Shown one piece after another: positions 6,229 to 14,787 of a DNA stretch of 64,000 nucleotides. A program made the translations under genes and the position numbers. The notes under the pieces were generated by a model. That model searched no databases. It was not told the DNA's origin and saw only the letters and a program-made list of their open reading frames with translations. The stretch comes from an uncultured Planctomycetia bacterium (GTDB taxonomy: Bacteria > Planctomycetota > Phycisphaerae > Phycisphaerales > SM1A02): NCBI GenBank assembly GCA_937871505.1, contig CALMPF010000042.1, positions 1-64,000 of the forward strand, read 5' to 3'. Position 1 is the first letter of the stretch; every line of letters begins with the position of its first letter.

Positions 6229-9210
6229 ATGCATGCCAAACACCTCTTCGCCGCAGCGGCCGCGCTCGCGGCCACGGCGGCGGCCTCGGCCCAGGCGCTG
6301 CGGATCAACGAGATCCGCGTCGACCAGCCAGGCGCCGACGTCGATGAGTACATCGAGATCGCGGGCCCGCCCGGAACGATCCTCAACAACATCCACTACA
6401 TCGTCATCGGCGACGCGCCGGGGCAGATCCCTCCCGCGCAGAACGGCTCCATCGAGACGGTGATCAACCTCTCCGGAGCGACGATCCCGCCGAGCGGGCT
6501 GCTGCTCGTCGCCAAGAGCACCTTCTCGCTCGGGCCCACCCCGGACGTGATCGCCTCCTTCAACCTCGAGGAGATCGACAACACCACGCATCTGCTCGTG
6601 CAGGGGTTCACCGGCTTCCTCGGGCAGGACCTGGACACCAACAACGACGGCGTCCTCGACATCACCCCGTGGACGGCGATCTTCGACGACCTCGCGCTGG
6701 TCATCAATCCCAACCCCAACGGCATCACCGCGGAGTTCTTCTACAGCAGCACGATCGTCGGCCCCGACGGCGCCTTTTCGCCGAGCCACGTCTGGCGCTG
6801 CGCCGACACGCTCCAGTGGCAGATCGGGACCTTCAACTTCACCGGTCTCGACACCCCCGGGGCGCCGAACTTCGAGTGCCTCTCCGCGCCGAAGATCGTG
6901 ATCAACGAGATCCGCATCGAGCAGCCCGGTCCCGAGGACGACGAGTACTTCGAGCTCCGCGGTCCCGCGGGCGCCCCGCTCCAGGGCCTCACGTACATCG
7001 TGATCGGCGACCCCACCGACAGCGGCACCAACACCGACAGCGGCGTCATCGAGGCGGTGATCCCGCTTGACGGGTTCAGCCTCAACGCCAACGGCTTCTT
7101 CCTCGTCGCCGAGGATGCCGACACCTTCGGCAGCGTCGCCGACCTGATCGCCACGCTGAACTTCGAGGGGGCCGACAACGTCACGCACCTGCTCGTCTCC
7201 GGCTTCAGCGGCTTCGACGGCCAGGACCTCGACCTCGACGACGACGGCGTCCTCGACATCGAGCCGTGGGACTTCGTCGTCGACTCGGTCGCGCTGCTGC
7301 GCTCGACGCAGACGCCCCCGCCGCCGGGGCTCGAGTGGTGGTACTCGGAGACCACGGTCGGACCCGAAGGACCCTTCGTCCCCGGACACGTCTACCGCTG
7401 CGTCCCCGACGGAAACTGGCTCATCGGGCCGTTCAATCCCGCCGAGGGCGTGGACACGCCCGGCTTCACCAACAGCGAGTGCACCGTCTGCGGCGTTCCC
7501 GGAAGCGGGAGCTGCTTCGACGAGCAGGCGGGCCCCGGCTGCGACAGCACGCTCTGCTGCAACGCGGTCTGCGGCGCCGACCCGAGCTGCTGCGAGGTCG
7601 CCTGGGACGCCGGTTGCGTCGCGCTGGCGCAGACGCTCTGCCTCGTCGGCGGCGGAGCTCCGCCGGTCCTCATCAACGAGATCCGGATCGACCAGCCGGG
7701 CGTCGACGACGACGAGTACTTCGAGCTCGTCGGTCCCCCTGGAACGAGCCTCGACGGCGTCTACTACATCGTGATCGGCGACGGCGCCGCCGCGCTGGGC
7801 AGCGGCGTCATCGAGGCGGTGGTCAACCTCACCGGTCAGCAGATCAACGCCAACGGCTTCTTCGTCGTCGCCGAGTCGACCTTCACGCTGGGAACGGCCG
7901 ATCTCATCCTGCCGGGGAACGGCCTCAACTTCGAGAACAGCGACAACGTCACCCACCTGCTGGTCTTCAACTTCACCGGGTTCAACGGCCAGGATCTCGA
8001 CCTCAACGACGACGGGGTCCTCGACGAGACGCCGTGGAGCTCGGTGATCGACTCGATCGGCCTGATCACCCCGAACCATCCGCCGACCGCGCCCGGACAG
8101 GAGTGGGTCTACGCCCCCACGGTCGGACCGGACGGCAACTTCGTTCCCTCGCACGTCTATCGCTGCGTCACCGACGGCACGTGGACGATCGGCAGCTTCG
8201 AGCTGACCGGCCTCGACACGCCGAACGCAGTCAACATCCCCTGCGACTTCGTTCCGATCTGCGGCAACCCGAACTCGCCCGACTGCTTCACGGTCGGGGC
8301 GCAGCCGGGCTGCTCGGACGCGGGCTGCTGCGAGGCGGTCTGCGACATCGATCCGGCCTGCTGCGAGTCGGCGTGGGATGCGGGCTGCGTGGACTCGGCC
8401 TTCGCGATCTGCCTCACCGGAGGCGAGCCCCCGGCGATCCAGATCAACGAGATCCGCATCGACCAGCCCGGCGTGGACAACGATGAGTACTTCGAGATCG
8501 TCGGTCCGCCGGGCACCAGCCTCGACGGCGTGAGCTACATCGTGATCGGCGACGGCGCCGCAGCCCTCGGCAGCGGGGTCATCGAGGCCGTGATCGATCT
8601 CACCGGCCAGGTGATCCCCGCAAGCGGCTTCTTCGTCGTCGCCGAGAGCACCTTCACGCTCGGGACGGCCGATCTCGTCGTCGGGGCCACCGGCCTCAAC
8701 TTCGAGAACAGCGACAACGTCACTCATCTGCTCGTCTTCAACTTCACCGGCGCCAACGGACAGGATCTCGATGCCGACGACGACGGAACGCTCGATGCGA
8801 CGCCGTGGCAGTCGATCATCGACTCGGTCGGCGTGATCGGGCCCAACTACCCGCCGACGGCGCCGGGGCAGGAATGGGTCTACTCGCCGACGATCGTCGG
8901 ACCCGACGTGAACGAGAACGGGACCTTCGTGCCGGGCCACATCTACCGCTGCTCGAACGGCGGGGAGTGGCGGATCGGTCCCTTCGACGTCGCGATCGGC
9001 CTCGACTCGCCCGGTGCGACCAACCCCGCGACCTGCGACGGCACGCCCTGTCCCGCCGATCTCGACGGCGACGGGGTCGTGAACGGGGCCGACCTCGGCA
9101 TCCTGCTGGGCAACTGGGGCGTCGGCGGACTCGGCGACCTCGACGGCAACGGCGTGGTCGACGGAGCCGATCTCGGCCTGCTCCTCGGCTCCTGGGGTCC
9201 GTGCGCGTGA
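6229..9210 (+). CDS. Large secreted protein: four LTD-like repeats plus dockerin-like end
   Basis: This 993-residue protein is built for export. A signal peptide of about 22 residues ends at ASAQA. Four repeats of about 190-250 residues follow, starting near residues 26, 225, 481 and 738. Each opens with INEIR(V/I)(D/E)QPG..DDEY(F/I)E and has (Y/S)YIVIGD and GFF(L/V)VAES segments, a pattern resembling lamin-tail-like extracellular domains. After repeats 2 and 3 come Cys-rich inserts with the pattern CC..VC..DP.CC...WD.GCV. The protein closes with two dockerin-like motifs, DLDGDGVVNGADLGILLGNW and DLDGNGVVDGADLGLLLGSW. The ATG has a good AAAGGAG at 6214-6220. A strong terminator follows at 9285-9317. 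A surface or extracellular role is likely; the ligand is unknown. Confidence 0.85.
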   Translation: MHAKHLFAAAAALAATAAASAQALRINEIRVDQPGADVDEYIEIAGPPGTILNNIHYIVIGDAPGQIPPAQNGSIETVINLSGATIPPSGLLLVAKSTFSLGPTPDVIASFNLEEIDNTTHLLVQGFTGFLGQDLDTNNDGVLDITPWTAIFDDLALVINPNPNGITAEFFYSSTIVGPDGAFSPSHVWRCADTLQWQIGTFNFTGLDTPGAPNFECLSAPKIVINEIRIEQPGPEDDEYFELRGPAGAPLQGLTYIVIGDPTDSGTNTDSGVIEAVIPLDGFSLNANGFFLVAEDADTFGSVADLIATLNFEGADNVTHLLVSGFSGFDGQDLDLDDDGVLDIEPWDFVVDSVALLRSTQTPPPPGLEWWYSETTVGPEGPFVPGHVYRCVPDGNWLIGPFNPAEGVDTPGFTNSECTVCGVPGSGSCFDEQAGPGCDSTLCCNAVCGADPSCCEVAWDAGCVALAQTLCLVGGGAPPVLINEIRIDQPGVDDDEYFELVGPPGTSLDGVYYIVIGDGAAALGSGVIEAVVNLTGQQINANGFFVVAESTFTLGTADLILPGNGLNFENSDNVTHLLVFNFTGFNGQDLDLNDDGVLDETPWSSVIDSIGLITPNHPPTAPGQEWVYAPTVGPDGNFVPSHVYRCVTDGTWTIGSFELTGLDTPNAVNIPCDFVPICGNPNSPDCFTVGAQPGCSDAGCCEAVCDIDPACCESAWDAGCVDSAFAICLTGGEPPAIQINEIRIDQPGVDNDEYFEIVGPPGTSLDGVSYIVIGDGAAALGSGVIEAVIDLTGQVIPASGFFVVAESTFTLGTADLVVGATGLNFENSDNVTHLLVFNFTGANGQDLDADDDGTLDATPWQSIIDSVGVIGPNYPPTAPGQEWVYSPTIVGPDVNENGTFVPGHIYRCSNGGEWRIGPFDVAIGLDSPGATNPATCDGTPCPADLDGDGVVNGADLGILLGNWGVGGLGDLDGNGVVDGADLGLLLGSWGPCA

Positions 9211-9284
9211 TCGCCGGCTCCGATCGCTGAGGCGCTCTCGCGAGGACGGGCGCCCCTCCTCGGAGAGCCTGTGATGAAGCTCTC

Positions 9285-9317
9285 GGGCTCTCCCGCCGAC
9301 CTGCGGCGGGAGAGCCC
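9285..9317 (+). terminator. Hairpin terminator after the LTD-like protein gene
   Basis: A perfect 14-bp stem GGGCTCTCCCGCCG / CGGCGGGAGAGCCC with a 5-nt loop is followed by a short TTT. It lies 75 bp after the stop codon. Confidence 0.75.
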
Positions 9318-9384
9318 TTTCCGTTGCCCGGCGCCCACCCTTCGATTCCCGCGCCGACCGAGGCGAACGCCCCGGCCCCCGCTC

Positions 9385-9390
9385 TACGCT
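9385..9390 (+). promoter_or_regulatory. -10 box, leaderless spacing
   Basis: TACGCT is followed by six bases (TGGCCC) and the GTG at 9397. It also lies after the terminator of the preceding gene, which rules out the longer reading of the next gene. Confidence 0.5.
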
Positions 9391-9396
9391 TGGCCC

Positions 9397-10257
9397 GTGA
9401 CATCGCCCCGCTCGCTCGCAGCGCCGCTCGCCACTCCGCCGGCAGCCTTCGGCGCGATGATCTTCAGGTTCGTCGAGGAGTTCGGGCGCTTCGCGCACTT
9501 CGCGCTGCTGACGGCGCGCTGGATGCTGCTGGCGCCCTCCCGGTGGGCGCGCCCCCGGCTGCTGCTCCCCCAGTTCTACACGGTCGGCGTCGCGTCGATT
9601 CCGGTGGTGGCGATCACGGGGGCGTTCATCGGGATGATCCTCGCGCTGGAGAGCTATCAGCAGTTCCTCGCGGTGGGCATCGAGGATCGGCTGGGAGGCG
9701 TGATCAACATCTCGGTGACCAAGCAGATCGGGCCGGTGCTCGCGGCGGTGATGGTCGCCGGCCGCGTCGGCGGGGCGCTTGCGGCCGAGCTCGGCACCAT
9801 GCGCGTCACCGAGCAGCTCGACGCAATGCGGGCGATGGCCGCCGATCCGATCCCCTATCTGGTCGTCCCGCGCTTCGTCGCCTGCCTGGTGATGACGCCG
9901 ATCCTGACGATCTACTCAGACCTGCTGGGCGTCTGGGGCGGCTGGCTCGTGACGGTGCGCTTCTACGGCGTCCCCGCCTCCGAGTACTGGGCATACTCAT
10001 CGGCGTTCGTCGGCTGGTGGGAACCGACGACCGGCCTCATCAAGGCCCTCGTCTTCGGCGCCAGCATCGGCATGATCGCGTGCTACAAGGGCTTCACCTG
10101 CGGCAGCGGAGCCGCCGGAGTCGGCCGCGCCGCGACCGAGAGCTTCGTCGCGAGCTTCCTCGCGATCATCGCGATCAACCTCGTGCTGGCGAAGTTCCTC
10201 AACACCATCGGCGAGGTCTTCGTCTACGGCGGCGCCGGATTCGCCGCGCTGGAGTGA
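9397..10257 (+). CDS. mlaE: MlaE-type ABC transporter permease
   Basis: This 286-residue membrane protein is the permease of the MlaE/TTG2B family, which moves phospholipids (or other lipids) between inner and outer membranes with the ATPase MlaF and the substrate-binding MlaD. The family core is clear: GAFIGMILALESY, VTKQIGPVLAAVMVAGRVGGALAAELGTM and the coupling segment EQLDAMRAM.DP. About five hydrophobic segments follow one another, ending FLNTIGEVF. The usual partners mlaF and mlaD are not next to it, so it is an orphan here. I chose the GTG at 9397, which lies 6 nt after a -10-like TACGCT; an ATG at 9457 (266 residues) is the alternative. Confidence 0.9.
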   Translation: MTSPRSLAAPLATPPAAFGAMIFRFVEEFGRFAHFALLTARWMLLAPSRWARPRLLLPQFYTVGVASIPVVAITGAFIGMILALESYQQFLAVGIEDRLGGVINISVTKQIGPVLAAVMVAGRVGGALAAELGTMRVTEQLDAMRAMAADPIPYLVVPRFVACLVMTPILTIYSDLLGVWGGWLVTVRFYGVPASEYWAYSSAFVGWWEPTTGLIKALVFGASIGMIACYKGFTCGSGAAGVGRAATESFVASFLAIIAINLVLAKFLNTIGEVFVYGGAGFAALE

Positions 10258-10502
10258 CGGCGGGGCGCACGGAGTCGCGCTCCGGGCCGCGGAATCGGCA
10301 ACAATCCGCACTCCGGCCAGGTCGGCGCCGGAACCTCCGCCGGATCCGCGGCGCGGCGCACCGAAGCGCTCCCCCGGATCGACCGAGTCACGCACGGGCC
10401 GCTTCCGCCGAAGCCCGGCCGACCGCGGAATCGCCCGGCAGGCGGTCGGGCGGACCCGCCGTTGCGAGCAGGACCCAGCCCCGAATCGGGAGAAGATCAG
10501 CG

Positions 10503-12113
10503 ATGACGAGCACGCCGGCACCCCCGCGAATCGTCGCACCAGGGTCGGACGCGGATGTTCTGCGAGAGACCGCGACGCGGGCGCGGCGCCTGTGGCGCCG
10601 CCGCCAGCGGCCAATCCCGAGCGTTGACGCGAGCGGCGCGCCGCGACGCTCCAGCGCGCCGCCTCCGGAGGCCGCCGCTGGAGCGCGGACGCGCCGGGGC
10701 GCTTGGTCGCGCGCCGCGCTGATCGGACTCCTCTGCTTCGTCGCGCAGGCCTCCTTCGGAGCTGCTCCGGTTGGACAGGCCGGCGCGCGCAGCGGGCCGG
10801 CGGGCGTCTCGTCGCTTCTCGCGGGGGCGCCGCCAGCCCCGCCGCAACGCGGCGCCTCGCCCTCGGCTCCTCCCTCCTCGCCGCAGCGCCGTCCTCCGCA
10901 GGGTGGCTCCGCGCCTCCGCCGGGCGGCTCGGGACAGCCGAGCGCTCCGGTCGATTCCGATCAGACGGTCACGCGGTCGCGCGCGACGGTCACCGGGACG
11001 CCCGCACAGCTCCCGTCGGCGCAGCGCCCGGAGATCCGCCCGCCGACGAACGCGCTCCTTCGGGAGAACCCCCGGATCTACGACCTGACCTTCGGCGTCA
11101 CGCTCGCGACCTTCATTCCCCAGGCCGACGCCGGAGCGCGGACGACCATCGCCGTCGCCGACGCGCCGATCGTGCTTCCCTTCGTCTTCCGCGGACCGTA
11201 CACCGCGGTCGACCGGACCACCTTCTCGACGCGTCTCTACGCGGACGGCCGTCCGCTTTCGGGGGGCCCGCGCGGCTTTCGCATCGACGACAGCGCGCCC
11301 CTCGGCCTCACGCTGGCGGTGCTCCCGGTCCCCTCGGTGCGCTGCCAGATCCTCAAGGCCGAGTTCACCTATCGCACGCAGGCGTGGTCGAGCCGCCTCG
11401 ACGACGCGCTCGGGGCGCAGGCGACCTGGCCGCAGGAGTGGCCCGACGAGTGCATGGAGTTCCTCAAGCCGCAGGCGTGGATCGAGAGCGATCACCCCCG
11501 CTTCGCTCAGTTCGTGCAGGAGGTGAGCCAGGGACAGCTTCGGGCGGTGCCCCCGCTTCTGGCCGCGAAGGACCTGATCCGAACGGTGATCCAGCGCCTG
11601 CGCGTCGACGGCAACGGGATCGCGCGGCAGGGCGCGGCGGTGACCGGGCTCGACCTGAAAGGCGCTCTCCTGGCGATGACCGACGGCGTCGGCACGCCGC
11701 ACGATCTCGTCGCCTCGTGCGTCGCCACGCTCCGGGCCGCGGGGATCCCCGCGCGGGTCCTGATCGGGCTCGATCGCGACGAGGCCGAGCGCTGGGGATC
11801 GAGCTTCATCTCGTGGGGCGAGTTCTATCTGCCGGGGTCCGGCTGGGTCCCCTTCGATCCGATGCAGATGCGCGGCAGCGGCCTCAACATGCGCAACGTG
11901 CGCGAGCGCTGGCCCTGGCTGGGGAGCATCCGCAACCTGAATCAGCGGATCACGATGTCCTACGCCTTCCACCCGCCGCTGAGCCTGATCGCCCACGGCT
12001 TCCCCGCGATCTACGGGTGGGATCCGCGACCCAACCGCCCCGACCTGACGGTCAATCAGTTCATCACGCTGACCAGCACCAGCCGCGGACGGGGGCAGGA
12101 AGTCGAGCGCTGA
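10503..12113 (+). CDS. Transglutaminase-fold protein lacking catalytic residues
   Basis: This protein of 536 residues has one hydrophobic segment (AALIGLLCFVAQASFGAA, about residues 70-90), then a Pro/Gly/Ser-rich stretch, an unrecognised beta-rich region (about 180-330), and a transglutaminase-like core. The core is recognisable from LRAAGIPARVLIG and WGEFYLPGSGWVPFDP. In active family members a GxCxD motif lies 15 residues before GIPAR, and an HxWxE motif precedes the GWVPFDP block. Here they read GTPHD and ISWGE, so both Cys and His are replaced. The fold is therefore probably structural or binding rather than enzymatic. The ATG at 10503 follows GGGAGAAG. The gene has its own 245-bp upstream spacer, in which I see no feature. 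Confidence 0.7.
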   Translation: MTSTPAPPRIVAPGSDADVLRETATRARRLWRRRQRPIPSVDASGAPRRSSAPPPEAAAGARTRRGAWSRAALIGLLCFVAQASFGAAPVGQAGARSGPAGVSSLLAGAPPAPPQRGASPSAPPSSPQRRPPQGGSAPPPGGSGQPSAPVDSDQTVTRSRATVTGTPAQLPSAQRPEIRPPTNALLRENPRIYDLTFGVTLATFIPQADAGARTTIAVADAPIVLPFVFRGPYTAVDRTTFSTRLYADGRPLSGGPRGFRIDDSAPLGLTLAVLPVPSVRCQILKAEFTYRTQAWSSRLDDALGAQATWPQEWPDECMEFLKPQAWIESDHPRFAQFVQEVSQGQLRAVPPLLAAKDLIRTVIQRLRVDGNGIARQGAAVTGLDLKGALLAMTDGVGTPHDLVASCVATLRAAGIPARVLIGLDRDEAERWGSSFISWGEFYLPGSGWVPFDPMQMRGSGLNMRNVRERWPWLGSIRNLNQRITMSYAFHPPLSLIAHGFPAIYGWDPRPNRPDLTVNQFITLTSTSRGRGQEVER

Positions 12114-12239
12114 GCCGGCCGCGCGTCGGCGTCCGCATGCCGCGCCGCACCCGCCTCCGTCGGCGCGCGGAGCCGACGGCGGCGGTCGATCGACCGGCCG
12201 CGCCCCGCCGGTCGCACCGCGCCAACGATCCCCGCGCCG

Positions 12240-12497
12240 ATGGCCCACGACCACGACCGCGACGAAGGACCGAGCGAGGAGGACTTGCGGCGCTTCAACC
12301 GCGACACCGGGTACTGCCCGGACTGCGGCGCCGAGGTCTCCGACGATGCGGACATCTGCCCGTCGTGCTATGCCTACATCGGCGGCGAGGTCGCCTCGCG
12401 ACCGCCCTTCCAGCAGTGGTATCGCCGACGCTCCGCCGCGGTCGTCATCATCGCCGTCCTCGTGGCGTTCGTGCTGCTGGCCTTCAGGCTCTGGTAG
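12240..12497 (+). CDS. Small zinc-ribbon membrane protein
   Basis: This 85-residue protein has an acidic, His/Asp-rich start and a zinc ribbon with C26-P-D-C29 and C40-P-S-C43. A short linker leads to one membrane-spanning helix (VVIIAVLVAFVLLAF) at the very C-terminus. Zinc ribbons joined to a single helix are common among small membrane proteins of unknown function, and no specific role can be given. It is 126 bp downstream of the transglutaminase-fold gene on the same strand and may share its transcript. It converges with the glycosyltransferase gene across a G-rich spacer. Confidence 0.75.
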   Translation: MAHDHDRDEGPSEEDLRRFNRDTGYCPDCGAEVSDDADICPSCYAYIGGEVASRPPFQQWYRRRSAAVVIIAVLVAFVLLAFRLW

Positions 12498-12585
12498 CGC
12501 ACGTCCCTCGCCCCCTCCCCCCGGGGGGGGGGGGGCGGCGACAGGGCGGCGGCAGGGCGGTGGCAGGGCGGGGCGGGGCGGGGCG
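12498..12585. other. Convergent spacer with a 13-G run
   Basis: The spacer between two convergent genes holds C-rich sequence ending in six C, then 13 consecutive G (12523-12535), which could fold back as a stem. GGCAGGGCGG repeats and a GGGGC triplet repeat follow. The G-runs could also form a quadruplex. It may act as a two-way terminator, but there is no T-tract. Confidence 0.45.
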
Positions 12586-14436
12586 TCAGCCTCGGGGTGA
12601 GCTCGCATCCGGGCTCGCGCCCGGATGCGCGATCGAGCCCGCTCCCGAGCCCTCCCCGGGCGCGGCGACGATCCGCCGCATCGTCGGCAGGAGGTGATGG
12701 CGGAGCACCTCGTCCCATCCCATCCGCGCCGCCAGCGCGCGCCCGCGGACGAGCAGCCGCTCGCGGTCGGCGTCGCTTCGGGGCAGCGCCGCAAGCAGGC
12801 GCGGCGCCAGCGCGTCGATGACGGCCGCCTCGATCGCGTCGCGCTCCGCGCGGCCGATGGCCAACGCCGCATCGAGATCGACCGGCGCTCCCGGCGGCTC
12901 GAAGTCGGCGACGAGCACGTTCGGCGCCGGATCGCCCCCGGCCGCCTCCTCGGCGAACCACCGGCAGCCGCAGACGCCGGAGATCACGCAGATGGCGCCG
13001 GCGGCGAGCGGCTCGAGGGGGCTGATGCCGAAGGGCTCGTAGGTCGCCATGCCGAGCTCGACGTCGGTCGCCGCGCGCAGCGTCGCCATGTCGATCGGCC
13101 GCTGGGGAGGCGTCGAAGGGCCGGCGTCGATTTCCGGCCTGCCGGTCAGCTCGCCGGAGAAGCCGAACTGGTTGACGAGCACCGCCTGGACGGTCGGGTG
13201 CTCGGCGTTGAAGGCGTCGATCATCGAGGCGAGATCGACCTCGGGGCCGACGAGGTCGGGGTAGCCGAGGCGATGCGCTCGCGGCCAGCCGTACTCGCGG
13301 CGCATCGCGAGGGCGTCCTGCGGGCGCCGCGTGCCTCCGGCGCTCGTCAGGACGAGCAGCACCGCGCGGCGCCCCTCGGCCTCGAGCGCCGGCGCAATGC
13401 GCCGCAGCAGCGCGATGTCGCGCCAGACTCCCTTGCTGATCACCGGGCGCGTGACGTGCGTCAGCAGCACGTCGGGCGCGAAGCCGACGACGTCGAGGCA
13501 CCAGGCGTCGATGCGCCGGCGCGCCGCCCGGCACTCCTCCGGCGTCAGCACCCACGCGGGGATTCCGTTGTGCACGAGGTCGATCTCGTGGTGGTCGAAG
13601 TGGCGGTCGAGGAAGTGCATCTCCTCGGCGACCATGGTTCCCACCGCGAGGACCGCGTCGCACAGGTGGGCGCGGCTGACGAGCGCGTGCCTGAACCACG
13701 GCGACTGGTCGCCGAAGACCTCGTCGACGACCATCCCCGAGCGCCGGGCTGCCCGGAGCGCCGGGTAGAACGACGCGTCGTGACCGGGGCGATCTTCGAC
13801 GAGACGCCGGGCGGTGGAGCACTCGTGAGCGTGAAAGAGCGTGCGGACCTGGCGCTGACCGTCGAGGATCGCCTTGAACGCCGCAGGCAGCCCCATGAAC
13901 TCATGGGCGAGGAGCACGGCGGGCAGCTCCTCCGGACGGAGCAGCGCCATCGCCGCATGGAACGCAGGCTCCGCGAGGCGGACGTACTCCTCGAACGCCC
14001 AGTCGTGCTCGTAGCGATGGCAGTCGAGGCCGAAGCACTCCCAGAGGCGCGCCTTGAAGTGATCGAGCCGGGTGCGGACGATCCGGTTGACGTCGACGAG
14101 CAGGATCTCCGCCTCGCCGGTCCGTCCATCTTCGGCAGTCCGGAACCTCCGGCGACCGAAGACCATCGCCACGTTGAAGGCCCACTCGATCGGCCGCATT
14201 CGATAGCCGAGGTTGACGCGGTCGATGCCATCAAGGGTGCTGTAGAGCACCTCGCCGTGGGGGCCGAGCCGGGCGGCTGCGGGCGAGTCGAAGTGGTCGA
14301 AGAGCGGGCCGACAAGGATCGTCCGTCCGACGGCCTCCTGGTAGACGGGAGAGGTGATCAGCCCCTCGAGAACGGCGCCGATGCCGCCGATCTTCTCCGA
14401 GGCTTCGTGGGTGACGTGGATGGTGGTCAGGCGCAT
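12586..14436 (-). CDS. Glycogen/starch-synthase-like glycosyltransferase (GT5-like)
   Basis: This 616-residue protein is a GT-B glycosyltransferase related to glycogen and starch synthases. The N-terminal domain opens with HEASEKIGGIGAVLEGL, the K-x-G-G sugar-nucleotide loop. FHAHECSTARRLVE and LVHNGIPAWVL match the middle of the family. The C-terminal domain has YEPFGISPLEPLAAGAICVIS, the E..FG..xxE donor-binding motif. It is longer than bacterial GlgA (about 480 residues) and lacks the typical KTGGL spelling, so it may be closer to GYS1-like glycogen synthases. The substrate is uncertain. I chose the ATG at 14436, which gives the natural N-terminus MRLTTIHVTHEASEK; the upstream continuation runs through repeats and the tRNA terminator. 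Confidence 0.75.
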   Translation of the reverse strand: MRLTTIHVTHEASEKIGGIGAVLEGLITSPVYQEAVGRTILVGPLFDHFDSPAAARLGPHGEVLYSTLDGIDRVNLGYRMRPIEWAFNVAMVFGRRRFRTAEDGRTGEAEILLVDVNRIVRTRLDHFKARLWECFGLDCHRYEHDWAFEEYVRLAEPAFHAAMALLRPEELPAVLLAHEFMGLPAAFKAILDGQRQVRTLFHAHECSTARRLVEDRPGHDASFYPALRAARRSGMVVDEVFGDQSPWFRHALVSRAHLCDAVLAVGTMVAEEMHFLDRHFDHHEIDLVHNGIPAWVLTPEECRAARRRIDAWCLDVVGFAPDVLLTHVTRPVISKGVWRDIALLRRIAPALEAEGRRAVLLVLTSAGGTRRPQDALAMRREYGWPRAHRLGYPDLVGPEVDLASMIDAFNAEHPTVQAVLVNQFGFSGELTGRPEIDAGPSTPPQRPIDMATLRAATDVELGMATYEPFGISPLEPLAAGAICVISGVCGCRWFAEEAAGGDPAPNVLVADFEPPGAPVDLDAALAIGRAERDAIEAAVIDALAPRLLAALPRSDADRERLLVRGRALAARMGWDEVLRHHLLPTMRRIVAAPGEGSGAGSIAHPGASPDASSPRG

Positions 14437-14470
14437 CGGTGCAGGCTGGGTTGGGTGGCGCCGGGGCCGA

Positions 14471-14524
14471 TCTGAGCGGGTCCAGTCTGATGGGAACCAG
14501 CCCGATCGGGACCAGCCGGAGCGG
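14471..14524 (+). repeat. 15-bp tandem repeat related to the 602-776 array
   Basis: Three full units (TCTGAGCGGGTCCAG, TCTGATGGGAACCAG, CCCGATCGGGACCAG) and a partial fourth are seen. The shared core GGRNCCAGYC is the same as in the array at 602-776, so this is a dispersed family. Confidence 0.75.
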
Positions 14525-14548
14525 AGTCGGGGCCGAGGACGGCGGGTC

Positions 14549-14585
14549 AAAAAAAGGACAGGCCCGGCTCCAGCGAGCCGGGCCT
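14549..14585 (-). terminator. Rho-independent terminator of the tRNA-Asp transcript
   Basis: On the minus strand a perfect 11-bp stem AGGCCCGGCTC / GAGCCGGGCCT with a 4-nt loop is followed by GTCC and seven T. It starts 4 nt after the end of tRNA-Asp. Confidence 0.92.
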
Positions 14586-14588
14586 GAG

Positions 14589-14662
14589 CGAGGCGGACGG
14601 GAATCGAACCCGCAACCACCGGCGTGACAAGCCGGTACTCTAACCAATTGAGCTACCGCCCC
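14589..14662 (-). tRNA. tRNA-Asp (GTC)
   Basis: The 74-nt cloverleaf has a 7-bp acceptor stem (GGGGCGG with CCGCCTC, one G-T pair), TAGCTCAATTGGTTAGAGTA as its D arm, anticodon stem CCGGC/GCCGG with loop TTGTCAC (anticodon GTC), and T arm GCGGG-TTCGATT-CCCGT. The discriminator is G, as expected for Asp. CCA is not encoded. Confidence 0.97.
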
Positions 14663-14748
14663 TTGAGTTGTCGCATTCCGGGCGGGACGCCTGCGGACCA
14701 TACGGCCTCGCGCGCCGCAGGTTCGAGGGTGCCGCCGAGAAGCCGGAG

Positions 14749-14776
14749 AGTGTAGCGATTGCCGGGGCGGCGTCAA
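14749..14776 (-). promoter_or_regulatory. Sigma-70-type promoter for tRNA-Asp
   Basis: On the minus strand TTGACG and TACACT are separated by 16 bp. The boxes lie between the stop of the ACT-domain gene and tRNA-Asp, leaving a leader of about 80 nt. The pair is almost identical to that at 29020-29047. Confidence 0.8.
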
Positions 14777-14787
14777 CGTCTGGGCGC

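Noticed and set aside
9271..9396. N-terminal extension of MlaE from the ATG at 9271
   Set aside because: It starts inside the region of the terminator hairpin at 9285-9317, is basic and Pro-rich, and lies upstream of the -10 box at 9385-9390.
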